Assembly (NCBI RefSeq): GCF_019972135.1
Contig: NZ_BPFI01000001.1
Location: 231,106-295,105 of the forward strand
DNA: 64,000 nt
Direction: 5' to 3'
Source of the DNA: Sulfurovum sp. TSL1
Lineage (GTDB): Bacteria; Campylobacterota; Campylobacteria; Campylobacterales; Sulfurovaceae
Shown here: piece by piece, positions 44,616 to 54,129 of the stretch
Layout of the letters: every line of letters starts with the position of its first letter
Position numbering within the stretch: the first letter of the stretch is position 1
Notes under the pieces: model-generated
The model's input: the letters and a program-made list of their open reading frames with translations, nothing else
What the model was told of the DNA's origin: nothing
Database searches by the model: none
Position numbers and translations under genes: made by a program

Positions 44616-45696
44616 TGAAACATTTGTAGCTTCTGATCCAAAAAGTGCATACGAACAGGCCGTACAGAAATATGGAGAGGGTGTTGAACTCATTTCAGCA
44701 AAACAGATCAAATATGAAGATGGCAAATTACGTTCTGAAGTATGCATAGCTGTACCCAAAGATCTTTTTATGGAAAAGTCTTTTGGCAAGATCTCTACTG
44801 TGCATACTGAACCGGAAAAAGATGAAGATGGCGCACTGCTAGAAGAACTGTGTGAACTGAAAAAACAACTCTCCCTAATGAAAGAGGAGATGTTGGATCC
44901 GGAAGATCAGAGTGTCGTGCAAAAGGTGAAAAAACTTTTTATGAAAAAGGGCATTGCGAAATCCTGGCTGGATGATATTTTAGCGTCACTGATGGGAAGT
45001 AATATACTCAGTGATGCAACACTCTTGGTCTCTTACTTGCTTGAAGAGATCGATGAGAGCCTGAAGGTATACCAGGAGTCATTGGATGAGCCTAAGATCA
45101 TGATGCTCGTAGGTCCTACAGGCGTAGGGAAAACGACGACTATTGCCAAACTTGCTGCACGTTATGCCTATTTGATGGATAAACCTTATAAAGTAGCGCT
45201 TCTCAATCTTGACAGCTATAAAGTGGGTGCATTTGAACAGCTTGCGCACTATGCGGATATCATGCAGCTTGAGCACATTACGGTAGAGAGTGTCGAAGAT
45301 TTTACGGAGGGTTTAGAAGCTTTAAGTGACTATGATGTGATACTGGTAGATACGGCAGGCATGTCACCTTATGATACGAAAAAATTTATTAAAACAGTTG
45401 AGTTTGTTCAGACGGATACCCCTAGAAAACTAGAGGTAAATCTTGTTTTCTCTGCAACGGTAAAATATGAAGATATGGATGATATTTATACTAACTTCTC
45501 ATTCATGGATATAGACTCTGTCATGATCAGTAAATTCGATGAGACAAAGCATTTTGGTACGTTGTTGAACTTTATGCTATTATACAATTTACCTATGAGT
45601 TATTTCTCGACAGGCCAGGAGGTACCGGATGATCTTGTGGTTGCTTCAAAAGAGTATCTTTTAGAGCATTTTATCGGGGACTTGGATGAAGCATGA
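44608..45696 (+). CDS. flhF: SRP-type GTPase FlhF
   Basis: 362 residues, shorter than typical FlhF (about 430-480). The N-terminus (SAYEQAVQKYGEGVELISAK) is that of FlhF. The GTPase domain has GPTGVGKTTTIAKLAARYAY, LDSYKVGAFEQLAHYADI, VDTAGMSPYD, SKFDETKHFG and the closing STGQEVPDDL. FlhF sets flagellar position and number. Its partner flhG, always next in flagellated relatives, is absent here; a SpoA-domain protein overlaps the stop by 11 bases. Confidence 0.92.
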   Translation: MVNETFVASDPKSAYEQAVQKYGEGVELISAKQIKYEDGKLRSEVCIAVPKDLFMEKSFGKISTVHTEPEKDEDGALLEELCELKKQLSLMKEEMLDPEDQSVVQKVKKLFMKKGIAKSWLDDILASLMGSNILSDATLLVSYLLEEIDESLKVYQESLDEPKIMMLVGPTGVGKTTTIAKLAARYAYLMDKPYKVALLNLDSYKVGAFEQLAHYADIMQLEHITVESVEDFTEGLEALSDYDVILVDTAGMSPYDTKKFIKTVEFVQTDTPRKLEVNLVFSATVKYEDMDDIYTNFSFMDIDSVMISKFDETKHFGTLLNFMLLYNLPMSYFSTGQEVPDDLVVASKEYLLEHFIGDLDEA

Positions 45697-46156
45697 AACA
45701 CAGGCGTTTCATTTAGCAAAGATGATGCAAAGGCATGTAAACTACCCGACATATGATCTCACCTTGCCACTTGTGACGGTACGAAGTACTAAGCTTAAAA
45801 AATTAAGTGTAAATGATATAATTCTGACGGGGTTTGACACGTTGGTACTGTCATTAATGAATGGGAATACTATTTGTGCTAATATAAGACTCAAACCTAT
45901 GCATAATGTGCATCAGGCTGAAATTGTAGATGTAGCAGAAGATACCATAGAACAGTCTGATAGTAAAAAATATAAAATCTTAAAGGTCTCTTTGGGTTCC
46001 GTGCAAACCAAAGCATTGGAAATAGGATCTACAATTGATATCACGCATGTAGATCTAAAAAACGTGGCGCTTGTATCAGAGGGTAAAATGATAGCAGAGG
46101 GCTCGTTGGTCAACGTAGATGAAGAGATAGCAATACAAATAAAGAAAGTGAATTGA
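45686..46156 (+). CDS. SpoA-domain protein (FliN/FliY-like)
   Basis: 156 residues. The last 70 ([20 protein letters not shown], then [20 protein letters not shown], then [11 protein letters not shown]) fit the SpoA fold of flagellar switch proteins FliN and FliY and of type III secretion C-ring proteins. The N-terminal 85 residues are not recognised. It overlaps flhF and sits one base before mnmA. In Campylobacter the interval between flhF and mnmA contains flhG, fliA, fliM and fliY, so this may be the kept remnant of that block. The SpoA call is by eye. Confidence 0.62.
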   Translation: MKHETQAFHLAKMMQRHVNYPTYDLTLPLVTVRSTKLKKLSVNDIILTGFDTLVLSLMNGNTICANIRLKPMHNVHQAEIVDVAEDTIEQSDSKKYKILKVSLGSVQTKALEIGSTIDITHVDLKNVALVSEGKMIAEGSLVNVDEEIAIQIKKVN

Positions 46157-46157
46157 T

Positions 46158-47177
46158 ATGAAAAAGAAAGTACTAGTCGGTATGAGTGGAGGCGTAGACT
46201 CTACAGTCACATCTATACTCTTGCAAAAAGAGGGATATGAGGTTGAGGGTGTCTATATGAAGCTCCATCAGAAACCAGGGTATCATGAAGAGAATTTTGC
46301 CAAAGCACAAAGAGTCGGTGAATACCTGGGTGTGAAGGTGCATTTCCTGGATCTGAGTGAAGCGTTCGATAAGCAGGTTTACAATTATTTTGTAGAGAGT
46401 TATAAAGAGGGACTGACACCAAACCCATGTGTCATGTGTAACCGTACCATCAAGTTTGGAAAGATGGTGGAGTTTGCAGACAGTATCGGTGCAGACCATG
46501 TAGCGACAGGGCATTACATCAAGTGTGACGGTGATTTTATCTATGCAGCAGATGATCCGAACAAGGACCAGAGTTATTTTCTTTGTGAAGTAAAAAAAGA
46601 GGTGCTTCCTCGATTGCTTTTTCCTCTAGGTACATGGGTGAAAAAAGATGTCAAAGCGTATGCAGCCAATATAGAAGTGCTGAAAGATTTTGCGACACAA
46701 AGAGAGAGTTCTGAGATCTGTTTTGTGGAAAACACCTACGATGAAGTCTTGGCAAAACATATGGATATCGATATGCCCGGTGAAACCGTAGATACTGAAG
46801 GAAATGTGGTCGGTACACACAAAGGATACATGCATTATACGATAGGAAAGCGTAGAGGTTTCTTTGTGGATGGCGCTCATGATCCGCATTTTGTACTTGA
46901 TATTAAGCCTGAAACCAATCAGATCGTTGTGGGTACCAAAGAAAAACTTGAAGTGCATGAGTTTGAAGTCAAACAGATCAACCTTTTTAAAGATCTCACA
47001 GAGTTTGATTGTATGGTGAAAGTGCGGTATCGTACGACTGCTGTACCTTGTCACGTGAGCATTAACGATGGTACAGCCAAAGTTGTGTTAGACGAGCCCG
47101 TTTTTGGACTGGCAAAAGGACAGATCGCTGCATTTTATGAAGCAGACAAATTGATCGGTGGCGGAGTAATCTGTTAA
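46158..47177 (+). CDS. mnmA: tRNA-specific 2-thiouridylase MnmA
   Basis: 339 residues. The ATP-binding PP-loop [14 protein letters not shown] is at the N-terminus. The two catalytic cysteines are in [15 protein letters not shown] and SSEICFV, and the KDQSYFLC segment is typical. It adds sulfur to U34 of tRNA(Lys), tRNA(Glu) and tRNA(Gln). It ends the folK-flhF operon. Confidence 0.96.
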   Translation: MKKKVLVGMSGGVDSTVTSILLQKEGYEVEGVYMKLHQKPGYHEENFAKAQRVGEYLGVKVHFLDLSEAFDKQVYNYFVESYKEGLTPNPCVMCNRTIKFGKMVEFADSIGADHVATGHYIKCDGDFIYAADDPNKDQSYFLCEVKKEVLPRLLFPLGTWVKKDVKAYAANIEVLKDFATQRESSEICFVENTYDEVLAKHMDIDMPGETVDTEGNVVGTHKGYMHYTIGKRRGFFVDGAHDPHFVLDIKPETNQIVVGTKEKLEVHEFEVKQINLFKDLTEFDCMVKVRYRTTAVPCHVSINDGTAKVVLDEPVFGLAKGQIAAFYEADKLIGGGVIC

Positions 47178-47293
47178 AAATTAAGATGAATTGATGTAGA
47201 ATATCACTAGTTTTATATTAAGGAATATTAAGTGAAAATATTGAGAGTAGTATTGATATGAAATCTTCTATATTTTCATTTAACGATTTTGGA

Positions 47294-47299
47294 TATAAT
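47294..47299 (+). promoter_or_regulatory. Probable -10 box for the MotA/MotB-like operon
   Basis: TATAAT 30 bases before the start of the MotA-like gene, in the 151-base gap after mnmA. It suggests this operon has its own promoter. Confidence 0.5.
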
Positions 47300-47328
47300 G
47301 GCTTAATTCATTTTAAGTAGGATGCTTT

Positions 47329-48435
47329 ATGCAACAATTTGACAGAAAAAAATCAGCTTCATGTACTCCACATTTTTTTACCATACTTTTGATACCTTTC
47401 CTCTTTTTGATAGGATTGGTTGTCGCTTATCTGGGTATCTTCCCTGTTAATGTAGAGACGCATACATTGGGTATCGTGGCATTTATCTTTGTGGTATTTG
47501 TCACTTTTATAAGACATAATGCAAATTACGCAGTGTGTCATATGAAAGGGTCTTTTGCCAACATGGAAGAGAATCTGCAGGCAGCCTTGCGTGAAAATGC
47601 ATTAACGATCATGGGCAAAACCAAATCTACTTTACATATCAAAGACTTTATCACCGAGTATTATGAGGATATCCGTAACGATAATTTTGCACGTGTAGCC
47701 CCTTCGGTCTTTCCTATGCTGGGTATTTTGGGTACATTCATCGCTATCGCCCTGTCCATGCCTGATTTTACCGTGAAAGATCTTGATGCACTTGACCGTG
47801 AGATCTCTATACTGCTTTCGGGTATAGGTACTGCATTTTATGCATCGATCTACGGTATTATGCTCTCACTTATCTGGACCTACTTTGAAAAAAGGGGTAT
47901 CGCAAAAGTCGACAAACAGATCTTTGATCTGGAAAAACTCTATGGACAGCGTGTTTGGAAAAGATCCGAATTGATCAAACATGAGCATATGCAGAGCGAG
48001 CTGAAAGACCAACAGATCGTTCAGACACTTAAAGAAACATTCAATATGGATTTTATTAAAGAGCTGAATGAGCAGTATCTTAAAAATTTTACAACGATCG
48101 TACATGACACGACAAACAGTTTTACAAAGCTGACAGTACACATGCAGGAAGCTGCTTCAGAATTACGTGATACGCTTGAGAATATACAGACCAGACAATC
48201 AAGTGTGCATGCAGTTGCTGCGATGGAAAAAAATATCGAAGGATTCAATAAAAATACTCAAACACTCCAAAAATCTATGGAGCGTTTTGATGGTTCAGTG
48301 GACCATACTTTTGTAAAGATAGATGAAGAACTTGGACAGGCTGTTGAAAAACTTGCAGAATTTGCACGTATCATCTCCCAACAAAATGAGCAGATACGTG
48401 AAAATATAGCTACATTAAAACAGCCAAAAAAGTAA
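47329..48435 (+). CDS. MotA/TolQ/ExbB-type proton-channel protein with helical tail
   Basis: 368 residues. Two membrane segments lie near the N-terminus (about 18-40 and 46-64). The channel core follows: VAPSVFPMLGILGTFIAIAL around residues 125-145 and SGIGTAFYASIYGIMLSLIW around 165-185, both with the MotA/ExbB pattern. A cytoplasmic tail of about 170 residues is strongly helical with coiled-coil character. This resembles ZorA of the Zorya defence system more than flagellar MotA, but its tail is much shorter. The MotB-like gene follows after 4 bases. Confidence 0.85.
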   Translation: MQQFDRKKSASCTPHFFTILLIPFLFLIGLVVAYLGIFPVNVETHTLGIVAFIFVVFVTFIRHNANYAVCHMKGSFANMEENLQAALRENALTIMGKTKSTLHIKDFITEYYEDIRNDNFARVAPSVFPMLGILGTFIAIALSMPDFTVKDLDALDREISILLSGIGTAFYASIYGIMLSLIWTYFEKRGIAKVDKQIFDLEKLYGQRVWKRSELIKHEHMQSELKDQQIVQTLKETFNMDFIKELNEQYLKNFTTIVHDTTNSFTKLTVHMQEAASELRDTLENIQTRQSSVHAVAAMEKNIEGFNKNTQTLQKSMERFDGSVDHTFVKIDEELGQAVEKLAEFARIISQQNEQIRENIATLKQPKK

Positions 48436-48439
48436 AAAG

Positions 48440-49636
48440 ATGTTTAGAAACGACAAGACGAATGCGGAAAGCAATTTCTGGATATCCTATGCCGACCTGA
48501 TGGCAGGGTTGCTTTTTGTTTTCATTTTACTGATCGGTGCGATCGTATCAAAATCCATGATATTGAAAGCGGATCTGCATACCAAAGATGAGAGGCTTTT
48601 AAAACTCTCTGAAACCCTTGATGTCAAAGAGTATTCTTTGGCAAAAAGTCAAGAGCTTTTAGCTGAAAAAGAGAGACTTTTGACCCTTCGAGATGCACGT
48701 ATTGCCGAAGATGCGATCAAATTGAGCGAAGCGGAAAAACAAATGCAACTTCAAAATGCGCGTATTGCCAAAGACCAGCTTCGCCTGACTGAAAATGAAA
48801 GAATGTTCAAGCTTCATATCTCTGAAATAGACAAGCTGAATAAACTCTTACTGGAAGCAAATGCCAAACAGGATCTACTTAGCAATAAGATCGTCATCGT
48901 CCAAAATCTACTGGATGAAAACAAAGATGCATTAGATAAAACAACGAAAAGTCTGAAAGAGTATGAAGGGAAAGTGCTCATGCTCTCCAGCGAGTTGAAT
49001 GAAACGAAGGATACGGTAAAAATAAAAGATGAAAAACTTTTAACCCTTCTGAATGCTTTGGATGAGAAGAAGACAAAGTATGATGAACTCGTGGCAAATC
49101 TACAGGCACAAAAAGCGAAGATCAAATCTTTGACCGGTATCAAACTAAAGGTTATTGCTGCACTAAAAGAGGCATTGGGCGACAAGATCGATATAGATAA
49201 AGAGACTGGATCACTCAGATTGGCCTCTAATATACTTTTTGAAAGCGGAGATGCAACACTGAAGCCTGAGGCAAAAGTAGAGCTTAAAAAGGCATTTGAA
49301 GAGTACATTGGTACATTGGTAACGAATCCAAGTATCAAGTCTCACCTCGATAAGATCATTATCGAAGGGCATACGGACAGTGTGGGATCATACATCTATA
49401 ACTTGAACCTCTCGCAAAAACGGGCACTGGCCGTGATGGAGTATCTGCTGACGTTGGATTTCACGAAAAAACACAACATTCAACCGCTTATGATCGCTTC
49501 GGGAAGAGCCTATCAGGATACTATCATGGTGGATGGTGTGGAAGATAAAGAAGCATCGAGACGTATAGAGATCAAATTTAGACTCAAAAATGAAGATGCG
49601 ATGCATGAGATAGAAAAGGTTTTAGATGCAAAATGA
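48440..49636 (+). CDS. MotB/OmpA-type stator protein with long periplasmic coiled coil
   Basis: 398 residues. The N-terminus NFWISYADLMAGLLFVFILL holds a single membrane helix with D19 in the place of the ion-carrying aspartate of MotB. Residues 45-240 form a periplasmic coiled coil that includes about four units of 21 residues (61-144), with ARIAEDAIKLSEAEK echoed by ARIAKDQLRLTENER. The C-terminal OmpA domain has the peptidoglycan motif EGHTDSVGSYIYNLNLSQKR and SRRIEIKF. It pairs with the MotA-like gene and resembles ZorB except for the unusually long coiled coil. Confidence 0.87.
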   Translation: MFRNDKTNAESNFWISYADLMAGLLFVFILLIGAIVSKSMILKADLHTKDERLLKLSETLDVKEYSLAKSQELLAEKERLLTLRDARIAEDAIKLSEAEKQMQLQNARIAKDQLRLTENERMFKLHISEIDKLNKLLLEANAKQDLLSNKIVIVQNLLDENKDALDKTTKSLKEYEGKVLMLSSELNETKDTVKIKDEKLLTLLNALDEKKTKYDELVANLQAQKAKIKSLTGIKLKVIAALKEALGDKIDIDKETGSLRLASNILFESGDATLKPEAKVELKKAFEEYIGTLVTNPSIKSHLDKIIIEGHTDSVGSYIYNLNLSQKRALAVMEYLLTLDFTKKHNIQPLMIASGRAYQDTIMVDGVEDKEASRRIEIKFRLKNEDAMHEIEKVLDAK

Positions 49637-49826
49637 TTTTGAACCCGTGCATCTAAAAGAGGCAAATGCAAAACTCGAAAGAGAACTGGTATCTTTAAAA
49701 CGAGATCAAACAGAGGAGAAACACCCTGAAGATGTCAGTGTGCAAACCTCTTTATGGGAAAGAATCCTGGGATTTTTCAAAAACAATCCTTTTGTATTGC
49801 CTGAAGACTACTCTAAAACTAAATAA
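49626..49826 (+). CDS. Small third gene of the MotA/MotB-like operon, unknown
   Basis: 66 residues, overlapping the MotB-like stop by 11 bases, so translationally coupled. The first half is a charged helix (LKEANAKLERELVSLKRDQ), followed by a short hydrophobic stretch LWERILGFFKNNPF. No signal peptide. I do not recognise it. The tight overlap suggests a subunit or regulator of the stator pair. Confidence 0.6.
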   Translation: MQNDFEPVHLKEANAKLERELVSLKRDQTEEKHPEDVSVQTSLWERILGFFKNNPFVLPEDYSKTK

Positions 49827-49904
49827 GTGTCATATTTCTTTTGAATGATTTATGCTCTTATTGTTAAGTTTTATAGAAATTTACGTAATTATTTCTATAC
49901 TATG

Positions 49905-49932
49905 CTATACTAAGTGTCTTATATTAGTATAG
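49905..49932. promoter_or_regulatory. Inverted repeat upstream of the M30 protease gene
   Basis: CTATACTA and TAGTATAG flank a 12-base spacer, and TATACT boxes at 49896 and 49906 could be -10 elements. An operator overlapping the promoter is plausible. Confidence 0.4.
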
Positions 49933-49958
49933 TATATTGAAAATGCAGGAATCATAAG

Positions 49959-51671
49959 ATGCGATTAAATAGTTTATTAGCACTATCAATTATAGGTACA
50001 ATGGTACTTTTAGGTTGTGGAGGAGGGGGCAGTGACAGTGGCACTGGTCTCACATCATGTAATGAAAATGTTACTGTCACTGGTGACTACCAGGTTGAAA
50101 GTTTATGCTCTGCAGATATTGTCAATGCCACTGTCTCTCTAGGAAATACAGCAAAAAGCCTTTACCTTGTTTTGAGTAACAGTGATACGACTTCTGCTAC
50201 TGCAACGATTACGCATAATGCAAAAAGTATAGATGCGGCACAAGCCAAAACTGTTTTCTCTACGGATGTTACAGAAAAACCACGTATTCTTCATCACCCC
50301 CAATATGTAGAGGCGTTTAATGCTCAAATAGGTACATTGCTTTCTAGAGCAGAAGAGAATCAGTTTCAAGCTAAAACGATAGCTATACCTGAGAGGATGG
50401 AAGATACAGTAGGTGATCCAGGTACATTTTGTACAGATATTAATCCTGATAATGGAACCTGTAGAACTCAAACTTCTGCAAGAGCTAGGAAAGTGATTGC
50501 GGATGTACCTACGAAATATGGGCCCAAAACACTGAATATCTGGGTATCAGATGATAGTTTTGATAGTGGTTCTGGGTGTTTATCAGACAAATGTGTGACC
50601 CAGGACATGGTGAATGCACTGGCAGATACTTTTTTGAAGAGTACTTCTACTAATGATGATATTTATGATTGGGTCACCAATATCTATGGCGAAGAGTGGG
50701 GAAGTAATGCAGAAGCAAAGTATAGTTATCTTATCCCAGCTAATGATGAAATCACAATATTGCTGACAGATATAGATGATGATGGACTACCAGTTTCTGG
50801 AGAAGGAAGGGTTGTTGGGTTCTTTTGGGCAAAAGACAATTTTAAAGCTTCTGCAATATCAGGTTCTAATGAAAGGGTGATGTTCTACATTGATTCCGTC
50901 ATGTTTGCCAATGGCGAAACTCCTTTGACTTGGAGTCTTGATGATACGTGGCCTAAAGAGATAGTTTCCACACTGGCACATGAATTTCAGCACATGATCC
51001 ACTATTATCAAAAAAATATTTTACGTTATGCAGACATTAATCAAGATACAGATACGTGGATCAATGAAATGCTTTCTGAAAGCACAGAAGATATCATCGC
51101 GACAAAAATAGGACATAGTGTAGAGGGAAGATATCCGACTTTTAATGAAAATAATACCCTTTCATTAACAATTAATAGTGGCCCATTAGATCAATATGGA
51201 AATCCAATATTTGCTTTAGCTGATTATGCTAAAGTCAACGTCTATGGAGCCTATCTTCTCAGAAACTATGGAGGGGCACAAGTGCTTCATGACATTGTAC
51301 ATAACAGCTTTGATGATCAACAGGCAGTCGTTGATGCTGTGAATCAATCACCTCAGGGATTAGGAAAAACGTTTGCAGATCTGCTTAGCGAGTGGGGTGT
51401 TGCCGTGATGCTTTCAGATCATGACAATCTAGTGGATACACCTGTCTATAATATAGGTACGTTATTTGAGGATGTCTATGGAAGTATAACATATGAAATG
51501 AACTCTATTAACCTTTTTGATTATGGTCAAGGTCCGACAATATATACAACAGCAGGTACCATTCAGCCACAGGGGAATTACTACTATAAAATAGGTGATA
51601 ATTTAACGGGTGATATCAATATTAAGTTAGAACTGAACAGTCAGACCGAAGCAACGTTGATAGCCAAATAG
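49959..51671 (+). CDS. Lipoprotein metallopeptidase, M30 (hyicolysin) type
   Basis: 570 residues. Lipobox with the acylated cysteine at position 20, followed by a Gly/Ser-rich spacer. The peptidase part has the zinc motif AHEFQHMIHYYQ at about residues 342-353 and WINEMLSESTED some 25 residues later, which suits the M30 family. Upstream, ITILLTDIDDDGLPVSGEGR may bind calcium. The C-terminal 60 residues look like a beta-rich pre-peptidase C-type module. Probably surface- or periplasm-facing and degradative. Confidence 0.8.
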   Translation: MRLNSLLALSIIGTMVLLGCGGGGSDSGTGLTSCNENVTVTGDYQVESLCSADIVNATVSLGNTAKSLYLVLSNSDTTSATATITHNAKSIDAAQAKTVFSTDVTEKPRILHHPQYVEAFNAQIGTLLSRAEENQFQAKTIAIPERMEDTVGDPGTFCTDINPDNGTCRTQTSARARKVIADVPTKYGPKTLNIWVSDDSFDSGSGCLSDKCVTQDMVNALADTFLKSTSTNDDIYDWVTNIYGEEWGSNAEAKYSYLIPANDEITILLTDIDDDGLPVSGEGRVVGFFWAKDNFKASAISGSNERVMFYIDSVMFANGETPLTWSLDDTWPKEIVSTLAHEFQHMIHYYQKNILRYADINQDTDTWINEMLSESTEDIIATKIGHSVEGRYPTFNENNTLSLTINSGPLDQYGNPIFALADYAKVNVYGAYLLRNYGGAQVLHDIVHNSFDDQQAVVDAVNQSPQGLGKTFADLLSEWGVAVMLSDHDNLVDTPVYNIGTLFEDVYGSITYEMNSINLFDYGQGPTIYTTAGTIQPQGNYYYKIGDNLTGDINIKLELNSQTEATLIAK

Positions 51672-51684
51672 AAGAAGGATATGT

Positions 51685-51969
51685 ATGAAAAAGATACTTA
51701 TTGGACTGAGTCTTATAGGATTGTTGGTTGGCTGTGCGCAGGACAATATCCTAGAGCTTGAGGGGAGGGTAGCGATGAAAGGCTCTTCACCGCACGCCTA
51801 TCTGAGTATTAAAGACATGAAAACCCAAACCAGTTACAAGATACAAAACCAGGCGAAGTTTGATCTGGCCAAAAAACAGAATCAGACAGTTAAAGTCAAA
51901 GCCGTACTTGTCAAAGAGGCGATCGGCCCTGGGTTCCCAGCTGTGATAGACGTCGTAGAGGTCGAATAG
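51685..51969 (+). CDS. Small lipoprotein of unknown function
   Basis: 94 residues. Lipobox LLVGC gives a lipidated cysteine at position 17. The mature part is a short beta-rich domain (ELEGRVAMKGSSPHAYLSIK, then VKVKAVLVKEA). It follows the M30 protease by 13 bases, with ribosome site AGAAGGA, so it is probably co-expressed. Convergent with murA, 4 bases between stops. Confidence 0.75.
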   Translation: MKKILIGLSLIGLLVGCAQDNILELEGRVAMKGSSPHAYLSIKDMKTQTSYKIQNQAKFDLAKKQNQTVKVKAVLVKEAIGPGFPAVIDVVEVE

Positions 51970-51973
51970 ACTT

Positions 51974-53242
51974 CTACTTGCTCTCTTTTTTTCTGATGAT
52001 ATCTGCCCCCAGTGCAGCAAGTTTTCCTTCCAGGTCATCATACCCGCGGTCTAAGTGATAGATACGTCTTACGTTCGTTGTACCTTCTGCAACCAGTGCA
52101 GCCAGAACAAGTGCTGAAGAGGCTCTGAGGTCTGTTGCCATGACATCGGCTCCATAGAGCTTGTCCACACCTTTTACCGCTGCTGTACTCCCTTTGAGCC
52201 AGATATCTGCACCCAGACGGTTCAGTTCACTCACATGCATAAAACGGTTTTCAAAGAGACGTTCCTCTATCAGACTTTCTCCCTTAGCCATGACTGCAAG
52301 TGCCATGAACTGTGCCTGCATGTCTGTAGGGAATCCCGGATACTCTATGGTGATGAGATTCACAGGTTTGAGATTTGAAGCAGGATGGATGGTAATAGTA
52401 TCATCTCCAAGATCGAAGGTACAACCCATGTGTTCCAGTTTGTCGATAGAAGCACGTATATGTTTATGGTTTACGTTGTGGAGGGTAATACTCGAATGCG
52501 TGATAGCTCCTGCACAAAGGTAGGTTCCTGCTTCTATACGATCGGGGATGATCTCTACCGTTTTAAAGTCAAGTGGCTGTCTGTCTGTTCCTTCTATGAT
52601 CAGTTCATCCGTGCCTATACCTTCTATCTTTACCCCAGCGTCGCGTATCATCTCACAGAGTTGTACCACTTCAGGCTCTTTTGCTGCATTGATGATCGTG
52701 GTGGTCCCTTTGGCCAAGGCTGCCGCCATTACGATGTTTTCCGTACCGCCCACAGTGATCTTGTCAAAGATGATCTTTGCACCTCTAAGTCCATTGGGTG
52801 CTTCCGCACGCACATACCCACCTTTGATCTCTATGTGTGCACCCATCTCTTCGAGCGCTTGGAGGTGAAGGTCAATAGGACGTTGCCCGATAGCACATCC
52901 GCCAGGCAGACTCACTTCACATTCACCGAATCTTGCAAGCAGGGGACCCAAAACCAAAATAGATGCTCTCATCTGAGAAACGATTTCATAGACTGCTTTT
53001 GTGGAAGTGATCGAGCCATTGTTGATCTTTGCTACCGTTTTGTCATGTTCAACGTGACCGCCAAGCATCGTTAGCAATTTAAGAAGTGTGCGGATATCTA
53101 CCACATTTGGAAGGTTTGTCAATGTGACCTCTTTGTCACTGAGTATAGTCGCTGCAATGATAGGAAGGGCAGCATTTTTAGCACCACTGATCGTTACATG
53201 TCCGCTTAACTTTCTACCGCCTACTATCTCTAAATAATCCAT
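51974..53242 (-). CDS. murA: UDP-N-acetylglucosamine 1-carboxyvinyltransferase
   Basis: 422 residues, standard length. N-terminal [20 protein letters not shown], the catalytic-cysteine loop [32 protein letters not shown], and near the end [18 protein letters not shown]. First committed step of peptidoglycan synthesis; the cysteine is the fosfomycin target. It stands alone on the minus strand. Confidence 0.97.
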   Translation of the reverse strand: MDYLEIVGGRKLSGHVTISGAKNAALPIIAATILSDKEVTLTNLPNVVDIRTLLKLLTMLGGHVEHDKTVAKINNGSITSTKAVYEIVSQMRASILVLGPLLARFGECEVSLPGGCAIGQRPIDLHLQALEEMGAHIEIKGGYVRAEAPNGLRGAKIIFDKITVGGTENIVMAAALAKGTTTIINAAKEPEVVQLCEMIRDAGVKIEGIGTDELIIEGTDRQPLDFKTVEIIPDRIEAGTYLCAGAITHSSITLHNVNHKHIRASIDKLEHMGCTFDLGDDTITIHPASNLKPVNLITIEYPGFPTDMQAQFMALAVMAKGESLIEERLFENRFMHVSELNRLGADIWLKGSTAAVKGVDKLYGADVMATDLRASSALVLAALVAEGTTNVRRIYHLDRGYDDLEGKLAALGADIIRKKESK

Positions 53243-53486
53243 CCATCATGTCCTCAAATAATATTTGAAAGATTTTACCTAAAACTCGATTAGAAGTGTC
53301 CCATTGATAGAGATGGTCAGTATATTAATACTAACCAATATTACACAATGTTTTTCCTTTCACATTAAAAAATAGAAAAATTAATATTATTCACTATAAT
53401 TTAATCTAACTATAACAAGAAGTTTTGTACTATATTTAATAATATGTACTCAAGTAAGGCCGTAGGCCACATTTTAAGGGAAAAGA

Positions 53487-54044
53487 ATGTCGAGTAGTTT
53501 AGATAAATTAAGGGCGCTTACGAGTCGCTTGGAAGATAAAATCGAAGAAAAAGAAAGAAAGTCTTCGACTGGATCTTCTGAGCACAAAGAAGTGCCGAAA
53601 ACGAAAAAGAAACCACCGGTAAAAACTGTCAGTAAAGCAGGTGAAAACCATGACAATGTTCGTGAAGAGAATATTGTACGGGTGAAAGAGCTTTATGAAA
53701 AACTCAAAATTTTTGAGAAGTCTCCAGACTTTGACAAAGTCTTTATGTATAAGGCTATGAACCTGTCTGGTATTGGTTTGAAAGAAGATGATTTTGGTGA
53801 AGTACGTGAAGGTAAATATATCCAGGTCATCGCTATTACTTATGAACCGGACAAGCATGGTAAAAAGAAAGCGAAGAATATCTCTTTAGGATATTTTGGT
53901 AAAGCGGAAACGCTGGAGAACAAACGCAAGAATGAGATCATTGAATTTGTTTTACGCTGGCGTTATGAAAAAGCCTTTCAAAATGTGGAACACTATAAAG
54001 ACCTTATATCACGTGTTGAAGTACCCTCCGATACGCTCTTTTAA
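53487..54044 (+). CDS. Unrecognised protein with charged, lysine-rich N-terminus
   Basis: 185 residues, ribosome site AAGGGAAAAG. The first 65 residues are charged and probably disordered (KTKKKPPVKTVSKAG), after a short helix SSLDKLRALTSRLEDKIEEK. From about residue 65 a compact domain follows, with YEKLKIFEKSPDFDKVFMYK and NISLGYFGKAETLENKRKNE. No signal peptide or membrane segment. It is preceded by a 244-base gap that contains only short hairpins. Family unknown. Confidence 0.7.
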   Translation: MSSSLDKLRALTSRLEDKIEEKERKSSTGSSEHKEVPKTKKKPPVKTVSKAGENHDNVREENIVRVKELYEKLKIFEKSPDFDKVFMYKAMNLSGIGLKEDDFGEVREGKYIQVIAITYEPDKHGKKKAKNISLGYFGKAETLENKRKNEIIEFVLRWRYEKAFQNVEHYKDLISRVEVPSDTLF

Positions 54045-54047
54045 AAT

Positions 54048-54074
54048 TTAGGGAATTTTCATTTCCCTAACGCT
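54048..54074 (+). terminator. Hairpin after the 53487 gene
   Basis: Eight-bp stem TTAGGGAA/TTCCCTAA with loop TTTTCAT, 4 bases past the stop. There is no T run after it. Confidence 0.5.
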
Positions 54075-54104
54075 TCACTAATCTAAAATTTGCTACAATC
54101 AAAT

Positions 54105-54110
54105 TATAAT
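54105..54110 (+). promoter_or_regulatory. Possible -10 box upstream of the 54130 gene
   Basis: TATAAT ends 20 bases before the ATG, and a TACAAT lies 10 bases further upstream; either could serve. The position is close for a gene that also needs a ribosome site. Confidence 0.35.
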
Positions 54111-54129
54111 TTTACTACTTAGGATTGTC

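Noticed and set aside
47329-49826. Complete Zorya defence system
   Set aside because: Only ZorA/ZorB-like proteins are present. The flanking genes are mnmA and an M30-type protease, with no ZorC, ZorD or ZorE.
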